A stretch of 52,342 nt of DNA from Desulfosporosinus sp. (GTDB lineage: Bacteria > Bacillota > Desulfitobacteriia > Desulfitobacteriales > Desulfitobacteriaceae). The DNA is taken from contig JARLHU010000114.1 in NCBI GenBank assembly GCA_031292095.1, positions 1 to 52,342 of the forward strand, written 5' to 3'. The notes beneath the pieces were generated by a model that was not told where the DNA came from, made no database searches, and saw only the letters and a program-made list of their open reading frames with translations. Position numbers and translations under genes: made by a program. Shown here piece after piece: positions 24,221 to 31,985 of the stretch (its first letter is position 1; the number at the start of each line of letters is the position of its first letter).

Positions 24221-24781
24221 TTGGAAATTGATTTTAATGATCTGATCAGAGATGCGAAGACTTTAAATGCAACGCATGCCGCTATAGCAAAAGTAAAAAA
24301 CATACTATTCAATGAGGATTTCAGGAAGCAGTGCGAACAGAATATATGCGGATCATACAACAAGAACTGGATGTGCCCACCCGCTTTTGGTCCTATTCGT
24401 GATGCAAAAGAGAGAGCTCTGAGATTTCAACAAGGACTTTTAATCCAGTCGGTACATGAATTAAAAAGTTCATTTGACTGGAAAGGTATGATGGCAGCAG
24501 CCCTAGATCATACCGAGATATTCAGAAATATCTTGGACAGTATGAAGAAAAATTATAGTTTTGAAGAAATTCTCCCACTAAATGCTGGTCCTTGTACTTA
24601 CTGTGAAAAATGTGCCTTTCTCGACGGTGAGATATGTCGGTTTCCCGATAAAGCAGTGTCTTCCGTTGAAGCAAACGGAATTGACGTCATGGCCCTAGAA
24701 AAAGCCTGTGGAATTCCCTATTACAATGGTAAAAATACAGTTTCTTATGTAGGACTAATCTTGTTCAACGTTGCTTCATGA
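24221..24781 (+). CDS. DUF2284 metal-binding protein
   Basis: A 186-residue cytoplasmic protein. Its Cys pattern fits DUF2284: one cluster with CEQNICGSYNKNWMCPP near residues 40-57, and a second with GPCTYCEKCAFLDGEICRFP around 125-145, resembling an Fe-S or other metal site. DUF2284 proteins occur beside corrinoid methyltransferases in several anaerobes, though their role is not established; an electron-transfer or corrinoid-reduction role is a guess. I chose TTG 24221 because GAGGTGAGG ends six bases upstream; GTG 24209 overlaps that site. It follows a long AT-rich leader with two predicted operators, so it probably heads its own operon. Confidence 0.82.
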   Translation: MEIDFNDLIRDAKTLNATHAAIAKVKNILFNEDFRKQCEQNICGSYNKNWMCPPAFGPIRDAKERALRFQQGLLIQSVHELKSSFDWKGMMAAALDHTEIFRNILDSMKKNYSFEEILPLNAGPCTYCEKCAFLDGEICRFPDKAVSSVEANGIDVMALEKACGIPYYNGKNTVSYVGLILFNVAS

Positions 24782-24860
24782 AGGAGGGGATGCTTGGCGA
24801 TCTATGATATGTCCCTTTGTAATGGAAATGCTTGAAACCAACGCATGGAGGGTTATTAAG

Positions 24861-25658
24861 ATGTTGATTATTGGTGAAAAGTTAAATAGTTCGATTCCTA
24901 GTGTTCGTCAATTCATTAATGATAAAGATACCGCAGCTGTTCAAGATTTAGCACTCAGACAAGTGGTGGCAGGAGCAGACTACTTAGATTTGAATACTGC
25001 GCAAGGGGACGAAGTCCGTAATATGGAGTGGCTTGTGCGAGTGGTTCAAGAAGTCACCGATGTGCCAATATGTCTTGACAGCACTTCGGCTGAAGCCATT
25101 AAAAAAGGTTTAGAAACGGTTAAAGGGGATAAAAGTAAGGTTTTAGTGAACTCCATTTCTCTGGAGAATAATCGCCTCGAAGCGGTACTACCACTTGTTC
25201 TTGAATACCAATGTTCGGTAATTGCTTTGACCTTGAATGACAGTGGCATTCCGAAAACAGCTGCAGAGAGAATTAAACTTACTGAACAAATTGTAGAGAT
25301 ATTGACACAGAAGCATTACGATTTAACAAAACTGTATATCGATCCACTAGTGCTTCCCCAGGCTGTAAGCCACCTCAATGCAACCATGTTTTTCCAGTGT
25401 CTCTCTGAAATCAAGCGGTTATTTGATGTAAAAACAGTCTCTGGTTTAAGTAACATTTCATTTAATACACCCAATAGAAGGATTATTAATCGTCACTTCT
25501 TGACCTTTTGCATGGCTTATGGCATGGACGCTGCTATACTTGACCCTTTGGATCGGAAAATCATGACCTCAGTTGTTACGAATGACTTCATCTTGGGTAA
25601 TGATCGTTTTGGTAAAAAGTATTTAAAAGCATATCGTGGCGGTGTTTTAGAAGACTAA
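24861..25658 (+). CDS. methyltetrahydrofolate-type methyltransferase (pterin-binding, MtrH/AcsE-like)
   Basis: A 265-residue TIM-barrel protein of the pterin-binding family. Typical motifs are IIGEKLNSS at the start, ADYLDLNTAQGDE, PICLDSTSAEAIKKGL, KVLVNSISLE and, later, TVSGLSNISFNTPNRR. This is the family of AcsE and of methyltransferase II in O-demethylase systems, which moves the methyl group between the corrinoid protein and tetrahydrofolate. I chose ATG 24861 (GGAGGG upstream); the frame extends back into the preceding gene without family similarity. It lies 79 bases after the DUF2284 gene, in the same direction. The direction of methyl transfer cannot be read from sequence. Confidence 0.9.
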   Translation: MLIIGEKLNSSIPSVRQFINDKDTAAVQDLALRQVVAGADYLDLNTAQGDEVRNMEWLVRVVQEVTDVPICLDSTSAEAIKKGLETVKGDKSKVLVNSISLENNRLEAVLPLVLEYQCSVIALTLNDSGIPKTAAERIKLTEQIVEILTQKHYDLTKLYIDPLVLPQAVSHLNATMFFQCLSEIKRLFDVKTVSGLSNISFNTPNRRIINRHFLTFCMAYGMDAAILDPLDRKIMTSVVTNDFILGNDRFGKKYLKAYRGGVLED

Positions 25659-25722
25659 GGTGTTCTTCTATATAAAGTAAAAAATGAGAAGTATCTACGA
25701 AAGTAGGAAGGGGTAAGAAAGT

Positions 25723-26895
25723 ATGAATGAACAGGAAATGCTTTATCAAAAGAAATTAGAACGCTACACTATTGCTATGGACTGTGGGAAACCTGATGTT
25801 GTTCCCGTAATGTTTGGAATAGGCGAATGGGCAGGCAAGTACACAGGTAACACTCTTCAAGAGATATATTACGATCTGGAGAAAAGTAACAGTATCGTAA
25901 GTGAAATGTTACCTGACCTTGATTTCGATGTTTTTAAGGGTGGTCCCACCTTATGGTGGCCTCCGATGTTTGATGCGATGGGTTCGAAATTATATAAGTT
26001 TCCCGGGATTGGAGTGGAGGAAAACTCAACCTTCCAGTTTAATGAACAGGAATATATGAAAGCAGAAGATTACGACGAGTTTACTGCCAGCCCGACAGAG
26101 TGGCTTGCTACCCACTATTTACCTCGCATTAGCTCTGAACTATCAAATCCAGGGTCCTATCGAGCCACTGTGGCCTTGATTAAAGGGGCGGCTGCCTTTG
26201 CCATCGCTGGTGGCGTTATGGGGGCGGCATGGGGAAAATGGACCGCTGAGCATGGGGTTGTTGGACAAACGACAGGATTCACAAAAGCTCCCTTTGATAC
26301 CTTAGGTGATGCTTTGCGAGGGATGAAAGGGGTTCTATTGGATCTTCGTCGACGACCGGAAAAAGTGTTAGCTGCTTGCAACTCAATCACCCCTCATAAT
26401 GTTAATTGTGGTCTTGCTGGAGCTGGAGCAGATCGGCGCTTCCCATGTTTCGCCCCACTTCACCGTGGAGCCTATCCGTTCCTTAATCCTCATCAATGGG
26501 ATACCTTCTACTGGCCTTCTTTGAAGGCAACGATCGAAGGCTTGTGGGCGCAAGGGAAGAGGATGTTATTCTATGCGGAAGGGGACTGGACTCCGTATCT
26601 TGAAAAGATCGCTGAACTGCCCGATAAAAGTATTATTTTTCAAATTGACACTACCGATCCTAAAAAGGCCAAAGAAATTCTCGGTGGTAGATTCTGCCTT
26701 CAAGGAGGTGTCCCTACGACGCTATTAACGTATGGAACACCAGAAAAAATAAAAGAGCATATCAAAAGAGTGATTGATGAGTTGGCCGGTGATGGAGGAT
26801 TTATCCTGGATTCCGGCGGAGTAGTCATGGGAGATGCCAAAAAAGAAAATGTCATTGCAATGATTGAAGCTGCTAGAGAGTATGGTGTTTATTAA
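25723..26895 (+). CDS. URO-D family methyltransferase (probable methyltransferase I)
   Basis: A 390-residue TIM-barrel protein of the uroporphyrinogen-decarboxylase superfamily. It is not a haem enzyme by context: it has the features of corrinoid-linked members, such as DVFKGGPTLWWPPMFDAMG, PLHRGAYPFLNPHQWDTFYW, FYAEGDWTPYLEKIAELPDKS, LQGGVPTTLL and GGFILDSGGVVMGDAKKEN. In such operons these proteins demethylate the substrate and methylate the corrinoid protein (MtaA/MtvB-like roles). The substrate is unknown; methoxylated aromatics are a reasonable guess for this bacterial group. ATG 25723 follows AGGAAGGGG. It lies 64 bases after the methyl-THF enzyme and 20 before a small unknown gene. Confidence 0.87.
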   Translation: MNEQEMLYQKKLERYTIAMDCGKPDVVPVMFGIGEWAGKYTGNTLQEIYYDLEKSNSIVSEMLPDLDFDVFKGGPTLWWPPMFDAMGSKLYKFPGIGVEENSTFQFNEQEYMKAEDYDEFTASPTEWLATHYLPRISSELSNPGSYRATVALIKGAAAFAIAGGVMGAAWGKWTAEHGVVGQTTGFTKAPFDTLGDALRGMKGVLLDLRRRPEKVLAACNSITPHNVNCGLAGAGADRRFPCFAPLHRGAYPFLNPHQWDTFYWPSLKATIEGLWAQGKRMLFYAEGDWTPYLEKIAELPDKSIIFQIDTTDPKKAKEILGGRFCLQGGVPTTLLTYGTPEKIKEHIKRVIDELAGDGGFILDSGGVVMGDAKKENVIAMIEAAREYGVY

Positions 26896-26915
26896 TTCGA
26901 TAGGAGGGAAAATAA

Positions 26916-27086
26916 ATGTCTGAAAAAGAGAAACTCTTAGTTCCAGCTCCGGGTGTCTGTGTGCCTTGGGAAGTCAAAATGGAAGAGTTCGGAACGTTTC
27001 CCGGCAATGAGGAAATCGCTAAAAAAGAATGGGAAAAGCTTGATGACTTTGCTTATAACTATATTTGGTTTTGGGCGCAGCGCTAA
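26916..27086 (+). CDS. 56-residue protein of the methyl-transfer operon
   Basis: ATG 26916 after AGGAGGG opens a 56-residue frame, MSEKEKLLVPAPGVCVPWE, ending in DDFAYNYIWFWAQR. It is acidic in the middle and aromatic at the end, with one Cys, and has neither signal peptide nor membrane span. It lies 20 bases after the URO-D gene and 56 before the second corrinoid gene, all in one direction, so it is very likely co-expressed. I know no function; it may be an accessory or binding peptide for the URO-D enzyme or the corrinoid protein. Its size makes it easy to miss in automatic annotation. Confidence 0.75.
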   Translation: MSEKEKLLVPAPGVCVPWEVKMEEFGTFPGNEEIAKKEWEKLDDFAYNYIWFWAQR

Positions 27087-27142
27087 TTAATCAAGAGATT
27101 TATACGGCTGAAATCTATAGTCTATAAAGGAGTGGATGAACC

Positions 27143-27766
27143 ATGCTTACAGATTCGTTATCTATCGCGATCTCTGAATTAGAAGAGGAGCAAGTAGCAG
27201 TATTGGTTAAGGAGCGCTTGGCAAGCGGAGTGGCTCCATTAGAAATTGTGAATTCACTACAACAAGGTATGGCAGAGGCTGGTAACCGTTTCGAATCAGG
27301 TGTATATTTTTTAGGTGAGTTGATTATGTGTGGCGAAATCATGCAAGATTCTATGGCTGTTTTGGAACCATACCTTCTCGGCAGCAATGCCGAATATAAG
27401 GGGAACATTGTGATCGGTACTGTGAAAGGTGATATCCATGATTTGGGAAAGAACATCGTTGTTATGCTGTTAAAAGGGTCCGGATATAATGTCATAGACT
27501 TGGGAGTGGATGTCCCGATAGAGGAGTTTGTTGACGCCACTCGAAAATATCAAGCACCTCTTGTTGGCATGAGTGTGCTCCTAACTGGATGCCAAGAATC
27601 CATGAAAGATACCATTGCGGCAATTAGAACAGCAGGCTTGGATACTAAGATATTAATAGGCGGTAACTATATCACTGAAGTTGTCCGAGACTATGTAGGA
27701 GCGGATTACTTTGCTACTGCTGCCACTGATGGAGTAAGAATAGCCAACGAAATATTCAGTTTATAG
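27143..27766 (+). CDS. corrinoid (B12-binding) methyl-carrier protein 2
   Basis: A 207-residue paralogue of the protein at 23327. The helical cap domain (about 1-85) is followed by the B12 domain with GDIHDLGKN (His99 as cobalt lower ligand), SVLLTG and the late IGG. ATG 27143 follows AAAGGAG. It is about 45 percent identical to the first copy by eye, most alike in the B12 domain. It is placed after the URO-D and small-protein genes, probably as the dedicated partner of that methyltransferase. A hairpin closes the transcript at 27814. Confidence 0.94.
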   Translation: MLTDSLSIAISELEEEQVAVLVKERLASGVAPLEIVNSLQQGMAEAGNRFESGVYFLGELIMCGEIMQDSMAVLEPYLLGSNAEYKGNIVIGTVKGDIHDLGKNIVVMLLKGSGYNVIDLGVDVPIEEFVDATRKYQAPLVGMSVLLTGCQESMKDTIAAIRTAGLDTKILIGGNYITEVVRDYVGADYFATAATDGVRIANEIFSL

Positions 27767-27813
27767 GATTGGTAGAATAAGCAAATGGAACGTGAGCCCA
27801 TATGCTCTTCATA

Positions 27814-27850
27814 AGACTAGTTAGAGGCCGTATGGTCTCTGACTAGTTCT
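27814..27850 (+). terminator. hairpin closing the methyl-transfer operon
   Basis: About 16-bp stem with wobbles (AGACTAGTTAGAGGCC, loop GTAT, then GGTCTCTGACTAGTTCT). The T content after it is low. It lies 48 bases after the corrinoid gene stop. Confidence 0.6.
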
Positions 27851-27919
27851 ACCATTTCTCGATGTGGCATGAAATTTACAGCAATTTTTGTTCTTTAGAA
27901 GCAGGTTAAAGCACTTTGA

Positions 27920-28060
27920 GTGGAGAAATACGACGTAGAGATGTCCTTATATAGTTGGCAGGATGGGAATTATTTCAGATTTGGAATTCAACAGGAAATC
28001 GACAAAGTGAGTGGGGTAGAGAATATCCTGCTGCTTTTTGGATACTGCGGTAAGCAGTAA
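27920..28060 (+). pseudogene. DUF1638-like remnant
   Basis: A 46-residue plus-strand frame without a ribosome site reads YDVEMSLYSWQDGNYF, then IQQEIDKVSGVENILLLFGYCG, and stops. The second part matches the core of DUF1638 proteins (an L-x-E-I-D helix, then ILL-YG-CG), which often accompany corrinoid methyltransferases in anaerobes. Both the beginning and the end of the family are missing. I read it as a decayed gene between the operon and the activase gene; the match is from memory and short, so it is tentative. Confidence 0.4.
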
Positions 28061-28145
28061 AGCCCCTGGTCTGAGTGGACCATCTCATTAATGAGCATTA
28101 GCGGGGTAAGTAGGTTATTTTTATCCAAAGGAGGCGGTCTCAGAA

Positions 28146-29981
28146 TTGATTAAGATCACCTTTCTACCCTCAAACAAAGTGGTTCAAACTTCAGCAGGGA
28201 TAACTGTCTTACAAGCGGCGATTTTGGCTGGAGTGCAAATAGATAGTAGTTGCGGTGGCAAAGGAATCTGTGGTAAATGCAAAGTACAGGTTCTGGAGGA
28301 CGGCAAATCTCTGCCTTCGTTGGCTGAAGAGAGAAATTTAAGTGCTTCAGAACTAGAAGCAGGTTGGGTTTTGGCGTGTCAGCGTTCCCTCACACAGGAT
28401 ACGAAGGTTAATCTGCAGGACCGACTAGATGTTTATGATAGGAAGACTGCTTTCGTCGGGTTGGTACCTACTTCTTTAGTGCCAAGCATACAAAAATATC
28501 CTGTAACCTTGACTGGGCCAAGTGTTGCGGATCAGACGCCGGACTGGGAGCGCTTGTTGGCCGCTTTGCCGGTTGCAGGAATTGGCTTTAGCCGTTCAGT
28601 GGCGGCTTCTTTACCTAAGATTTTACGTCAAGGAAAGTTTCAAGTAACTGCGGTGGTAGAAGGAGACAGACTGTTGGCTGTGGAACCTAGCGATACATCG
28701 GGACGGTGTTACGGCCTGGCAATCGATATTGGAACAACAACGGTGGTCGCTTATTTAATGGATTTGAACAATGGAACAGTGGTCACCAGTGGCGCAGTGA
28801 CAAATCCCCAGCAGGTATTCGGCGCTGATGTAATTTCTCGAATAACTCACGCTTCGCAAGGCCCTGAAAACCTGCTCCAATTGCAAGAAAAGGTGATGAA
28901 CGGTCTAAACGGAATTATTACTCGGCTGAGCCAAGAAAGCGGAGTGAGCCCAGAAGAAATTTATCAAACGGTGGTAGTGGGTAACACGACGATGACCCAC
29001 TTATTTCTGGGAATTGATCCCACTTTCTTGGCCCCAGCTCCTTTTATCCCAGTCTTTCGGCAGACAGTCAAAGTAGAGGTAAGAGAATTGGGACTCAGTA
29101 TTCTCGGCACAGGAAACGTGGTGGTGCTCCCCAATGTGGCAGGTTATGTTGGAGCAGACACAGTGGGAGTAATGTTAGCAGCGAAAGCAGATCGCTTACC
29201 GGGGGTTAGTCTAATCATTGATATTGGTACAAACGGGGAAATAATTCTGACGGGTAAAGGGAGAATTCTCACGTGTTCAACGGCTGCCGGACCGGCTTTT
29301 GAAGGAGCTGAAATTAAATATGGTATGAGGGCTGCTGAGGGCGCCATCGAAGGGGTGAGCATAGATGAGGACGTCAAGTTGACAGTTATTGCCGGAGGTA
29401 AGCCGCGTGGTTTATGTGGCTCTGGCCTCATTGATGCTATTGCCGAAATGTTAAAGGTTGGGGTTATTGGTTCCTCCGGACGGTACGCATATAAATCTGA
29501 CCAATTAGCAAAGTTGCCTCCCTTGGTACGTGAGCGATTACGCCAAACCGAGCGGGCGAGCGAGTTTGTGCTGGTGTGGGGTAAGGATTCAGCTTCGGGT
29601 GAGGATATTGTGCTTTCCCAAAAAGATATTCGGGAGCTGCAACTAGCTAAAGGTGCTATTATGGCGGGGATAATGGTTCTCTTGCAGGAAATGGGAAGTA
29701 GTCCACAAGAGATTGATAGGATACTTCTCGCAGGGGCTTTTGGCAACTATATTAAGAAAGAAAGTGCCTTAAAAATCGGCTTACTCCCGTCTCTACCGTT
29801 GGTTCGAATTACTACTATTGGTAATGCCGCAGGCGACGGGGCTAAAATGGCTTTGCTTTCGACGGAGGAAAGAGCCAGAGCTGAGTTTTTGGCCCTGCGG
29901 GCTGAGCACATTGAATTATCCACTAAGAAAGATTTTCAGGTTGAATTTATCAAAGCACTAGCCTTCGGGATAGTTGTTTAG
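28146..29981 (+). CDS. reductive activator of corrinoid enzymes (RACE; ASKHA, DUF4445)
   Basis: A 611-residue protein. The N-terminal [2Fe-2S] ferredoxin domain has Cys36, Cys42, Cys45 and Cys78 (pattern CGGKGICGKC). A linker (about 95-190) follows, then an ASKHA-type ATPase fold with phosphate motif AIDIGTTTVVAYL, a second phosphate loop IIDIGTNGEI and a C-terminal GAFGNYI motif. This is the RamA-like RACE/DUF4445 family, which uses ATP and an electron to return inactive Co(II) corrinoid proteins to Co(I). Start TTG 28146; AAAGGAGG lies a little far upstream (11 bases). It is separated from the methyltransferase genes by a hairpin and a relic, and may be transcribed alone. It should serve both corrinoid proteins. 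Confidence 0.95.
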   Translation: MIKITFLPSNKVVQTSAGITVLQAAILAGVQIDSSCGGKGICGKCKVQVLEDGKSLPSLAEERNLSASELEAGWVLACQRSLTQDTKVNLQDRLDVYDRKTAFVGLVPTSLVPSIQKYPVTLTGPSVADQTPDWERLLAALPVAGIGFSRSVAASLPKILRQGKFQVTAVVEGDRLLAVEPSDTSGRCYGLAIDIGTTTVVAYLMDLNNGTVVTSGAVTNPQQVFGADVISRITHASQGPENLLQLQEKVMNGLNGIITRLSQESGVSPEEIYQTVVVGNTTMTHLFLGIDPTFLAPAPFIPVFRQTVKVEVRELGLSILGTGNVVVLPNVAGYVGADTVGVMLAAKADRLPGVSLIIDIGTNGEIILTGKGRILTCSTAAGPAFEGAEIKYGMRAAEGAIEGVSIDEDVKLTVIAGGKPRGLCGSGLIDAIAEMLKVGVIGSSGRYAYKSDQLAKLPPLVRERLRQTERASEFVLVWGKDSASGEDIVLSQKDIRELQLAKGAIMAGIMVLLQEMGSSPQEIDRILLAGAFGNYIKKESALKIGLLPSLPLVRITTIGNAAGDGAKMALLSTEERARAEFLALRAEHIELSTKKDFQVEFIKALAFGIVV

Positions 29982-30031
29982 ATAAACGTTCTGTTCTACT
30001 GAGGGTCAATGATATAATAAAATTCTCTAAC

Positions 30032-30066
30032 AAAAGATTAAGCCGGAATACCGACTTAATCTTTTA
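30032..30066 (+). terminator. terminator after the activase gene
   Basis: Stem AAAAGATTAAG-CGG (30032 on), paired with CCG-CTTAATCTTTT (to 30065). U-rich on the right arm. Confidence 0.8.
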
Positions 30067-30109
30067 AGCGTCGATATAATTCATACAGCAAAGGAGATCA
30101 AGAAAGTAC

Positions 30110-31345
30110 ATGAACAATCGTCAAAATCATGCTGAGGTTTCTTCCTCTGTAGTCTCGCAATCGCGTCGGTTATGGATGGCCGTCGTCTTAGGTTCACTAT
30201 CGGCTTTCGGGCCCTTGTCAATCGACATGTACTTACCTTCTCTACCTATTTTGACCAAAGATTTGCACACGAGCACATCCCTTGCTCAGTTCAGTCTAAC
30301 AGCTTGCTTACTCGGGCTCTCGTTTGGGCAATTAGTTGCTGGTTCACAAAGTGATATACGCGGACGTCGTATACCTCTCCTAATCGGATTGGTTAGCTAT
30401 ACTGCCGCCTCCTTGCTTTGTGCTTTAAGCCCCTCCATCTGGGGCTTAATTTTGCTTCGCTTCATTCAGGGTTTCGCGGGCGCTGCGGGCATTGCTATAT
30501 CGCGCGCCATAGTTAGGGACCTCTACTCCGGTTCAGAGATGATAAAGTTTTTCTCTCTTTTAATGTTGGTCAATGGAGTCGGACCAATTTTTGCGCCAAT
30601 TATCGGTGGTCAGCTCTTACAGTTCACCTCTTGGCGGGGGGTATTCCTTGTTTTGAGCCTGGTCGGTATTGTCATGCTCCTTACCGTCTTTTTTACTTTG
30701 CCTGAAACATTGCCTCGCCAACATCGCTCTCAAGCTGGTCTGATTAATACAATAGCCACATTTCGCGTGCTTATCAGCGACCGTGTTTTCATGGGATATG
30801 CTTTGCCTCAAGGCCTCGTCATGGCAGCGATGTTTGCGTATATATCGGGTTCCCCCTTTGTTATCCAAAATATTTTTGGTGCCTCTCCTCAAATGTTTAG
30901 CGTTTTCTTCGCCATCAATGGGTTGGGCATTATCATCGCTGGCCAAATCACCGGTAGACTGGCAAGTCGGATTAACGGAACCAAGCTCTACCTTAGTGGT
31001 CTAATCCTAGCTTCAATAGGTGGGATCGGCTTGTTAACAATGATCCTGCTCGGAGCGGGTCTCTCCGCAATCTTATTACCTTTGTTCATTGTGGTATCCA
31101 GTGTCGGAATCGTATCGACTGCAGGCTCTGCCCTAGCCATGGAGGCTTATGGTCATTCGGCAGGTAGTGCCTCGGCGTTGCTAGGGTTATTTTCATTTGT
31201 GATTGGTGCGATTGTTGCTCCACTCGTAGGTATTGGCGGTGGAAATACAGCGGTACCCATGGGCATAGTCATCGCTGTCGCTGAAGTTGGAGCGATTCTA
31301 TGTTACACGATATTGAAACCAAGCATTAAGCACGAACTAAATTGA
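30110..31345 (+). CDS. Bcr/CflA-type MFS drug exporter
   Basis: A 411-residue, 12-helix major facilitator. Family marks include ALGPLSIDMYLPSLP-like FGPLSIDMYLPSLPIL in helix 1, the loop 2-3 motif GSQSDIRGRRIPLL, and LLRFIQGFAGAAGIAISRAIVRDLY in helix 4-5. These point to the Bcr/CflA drug:H+ antiporter subfamily, exporting small hydrophobic compounds. ATG 30110 has AAAGGAG 13 bases upstream. The next gene starts 16 bases after its stop, so the two may be co-transcribed. Its GC content is higher than that of neighbours around 34 kb. Substrate unknown. Confidence 0.92.
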   Translation: MNNRQNHAEVSSSVVSQSRRLWMAVVLGSLSAFGPLSIDMYLPSLPILTKDLHTSTSLAQFSLTACLLGLSFGQLVAGSQSDIRGRRIPLLIGLVSYTAASLLCALSPSIWGLILLRFIQGFAGAAGIAISRAIVRDLYSGSEMIKFFSLLMLVNGVGPIFAPIIGGQLLQFTSWRGVFLVLSLVGIVMLLTVFFTLPETLPRQHRSQAGLINTIATFRVLISDRVFMGYALPQGLVMAAMFAYISGSPFVIQNIFGASPQMFSVFFAINGLGIIIAGQITGRLASRINGTKLYLSGLILASIGGIGLLTMILLGAGLSAILLPLFIVVSSVGIVSTAGSALAMEAYGHSAGSASALLGLFSFVIGAIVAPLVGIGGGNTAVPMGIVIAVAEVGAILCYTILKPSIKHELN

Positions 31346-31361
31346 AGCGGAGGAGTTAAAG

Positions 31362-31985
31362 ATGGAAACTAATTACCGAATTGCTTATGATAAATGGTGG
31401 CAGGACTTGAAAAGAAAGGTGCCGGAGGAAATTGCCACACAACTTGCTGTAACCTATAGTAACGACACCCGTCAATTCGTCGTGTCGTTCTTTAATTCAG
31501 AGTATATTTTAGATTGCAATAACGAAACGATCTACAGGAAAACAGACGGACATGTACCTGAAATTATGGCCTCCATAATAATGCTTAATTACCTGGCATA
31601 TTCACACCCTCTCCAAACCTCAATTAAAAAATGGGTGAGTCTCAAAGAAATACCGAGCGGCGGGTTGTTTTACCCTGCGTTTTATAAAAATTCAATCATA
31701 GGTCTCATAAAGGCGTTTGGTAATCAGGCCAAACAATTATTGGTGAGTGCGGTAGCCTTGGGCGGACAACCGGCGTCCTTCGGCGATGCGTCCGCCATTT
31801 TTCAGGCTTTTCCCGAAATTCCCTTGTGTGTGACTATCTGGGAAGGAGACGAAGAAATTCCTGCCAACGCCACCATCCTTTACGACCCTTCCATTGAACC
31901 ACTACTGCATATCGAGAGCGTTATTGGTCTTGGAATGTATCTGGCAAATCAGTTGAAGCAGCTGGCAACTTCAACTTCTTCATGA
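31362..31985 (+). CDS. DUF3786 protein
   Basis: A 207-residue cytoplasmic protein matching DUF3786: YDKWWQDL at the start, then IIMLNYLAYSHPL, WVSLKEIPSGGLFYPAFYK, PLCVTIWEGDEEIPANATILYDPS and a final GLGMYLANQL. The family is common in anaerobes with corrinoid or acetyl-CoA pathways, and its role is not established. ATG 31362 follows CGGAGGAG. Its stop overlaps the start of the anion permease by four bases (ATGA), so these two are coupled. The proximity to the methyl-transfer locus may be meaningful, but no direct link is visible. Confidence 0.85.
   Translation: METNYRIAYDKWWQDLKRKVPEEIATQLAVTYSNDTRQFVVSFFNSEYILDCNNETIYRKTDGHVPEIMASIIMLNYLAYSHPLQTSIKKWVSLKEIPSGGLFYPAFYKNSIIGLIKAFGNQAKQLLVSAVALGGQPASFGDASAIFQAFPEIPLCVTIWEGDEEIPANATILYDPSIEPLLHIESVIGLGMYLANQLKQLATSTSS

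Noticed and set aside
29144..29746. A 200-codon minus-strand frame within the activase gene
   Set aside because: Shadow of the high-GC RACE coding frame; no start signal and no recognisable domain.
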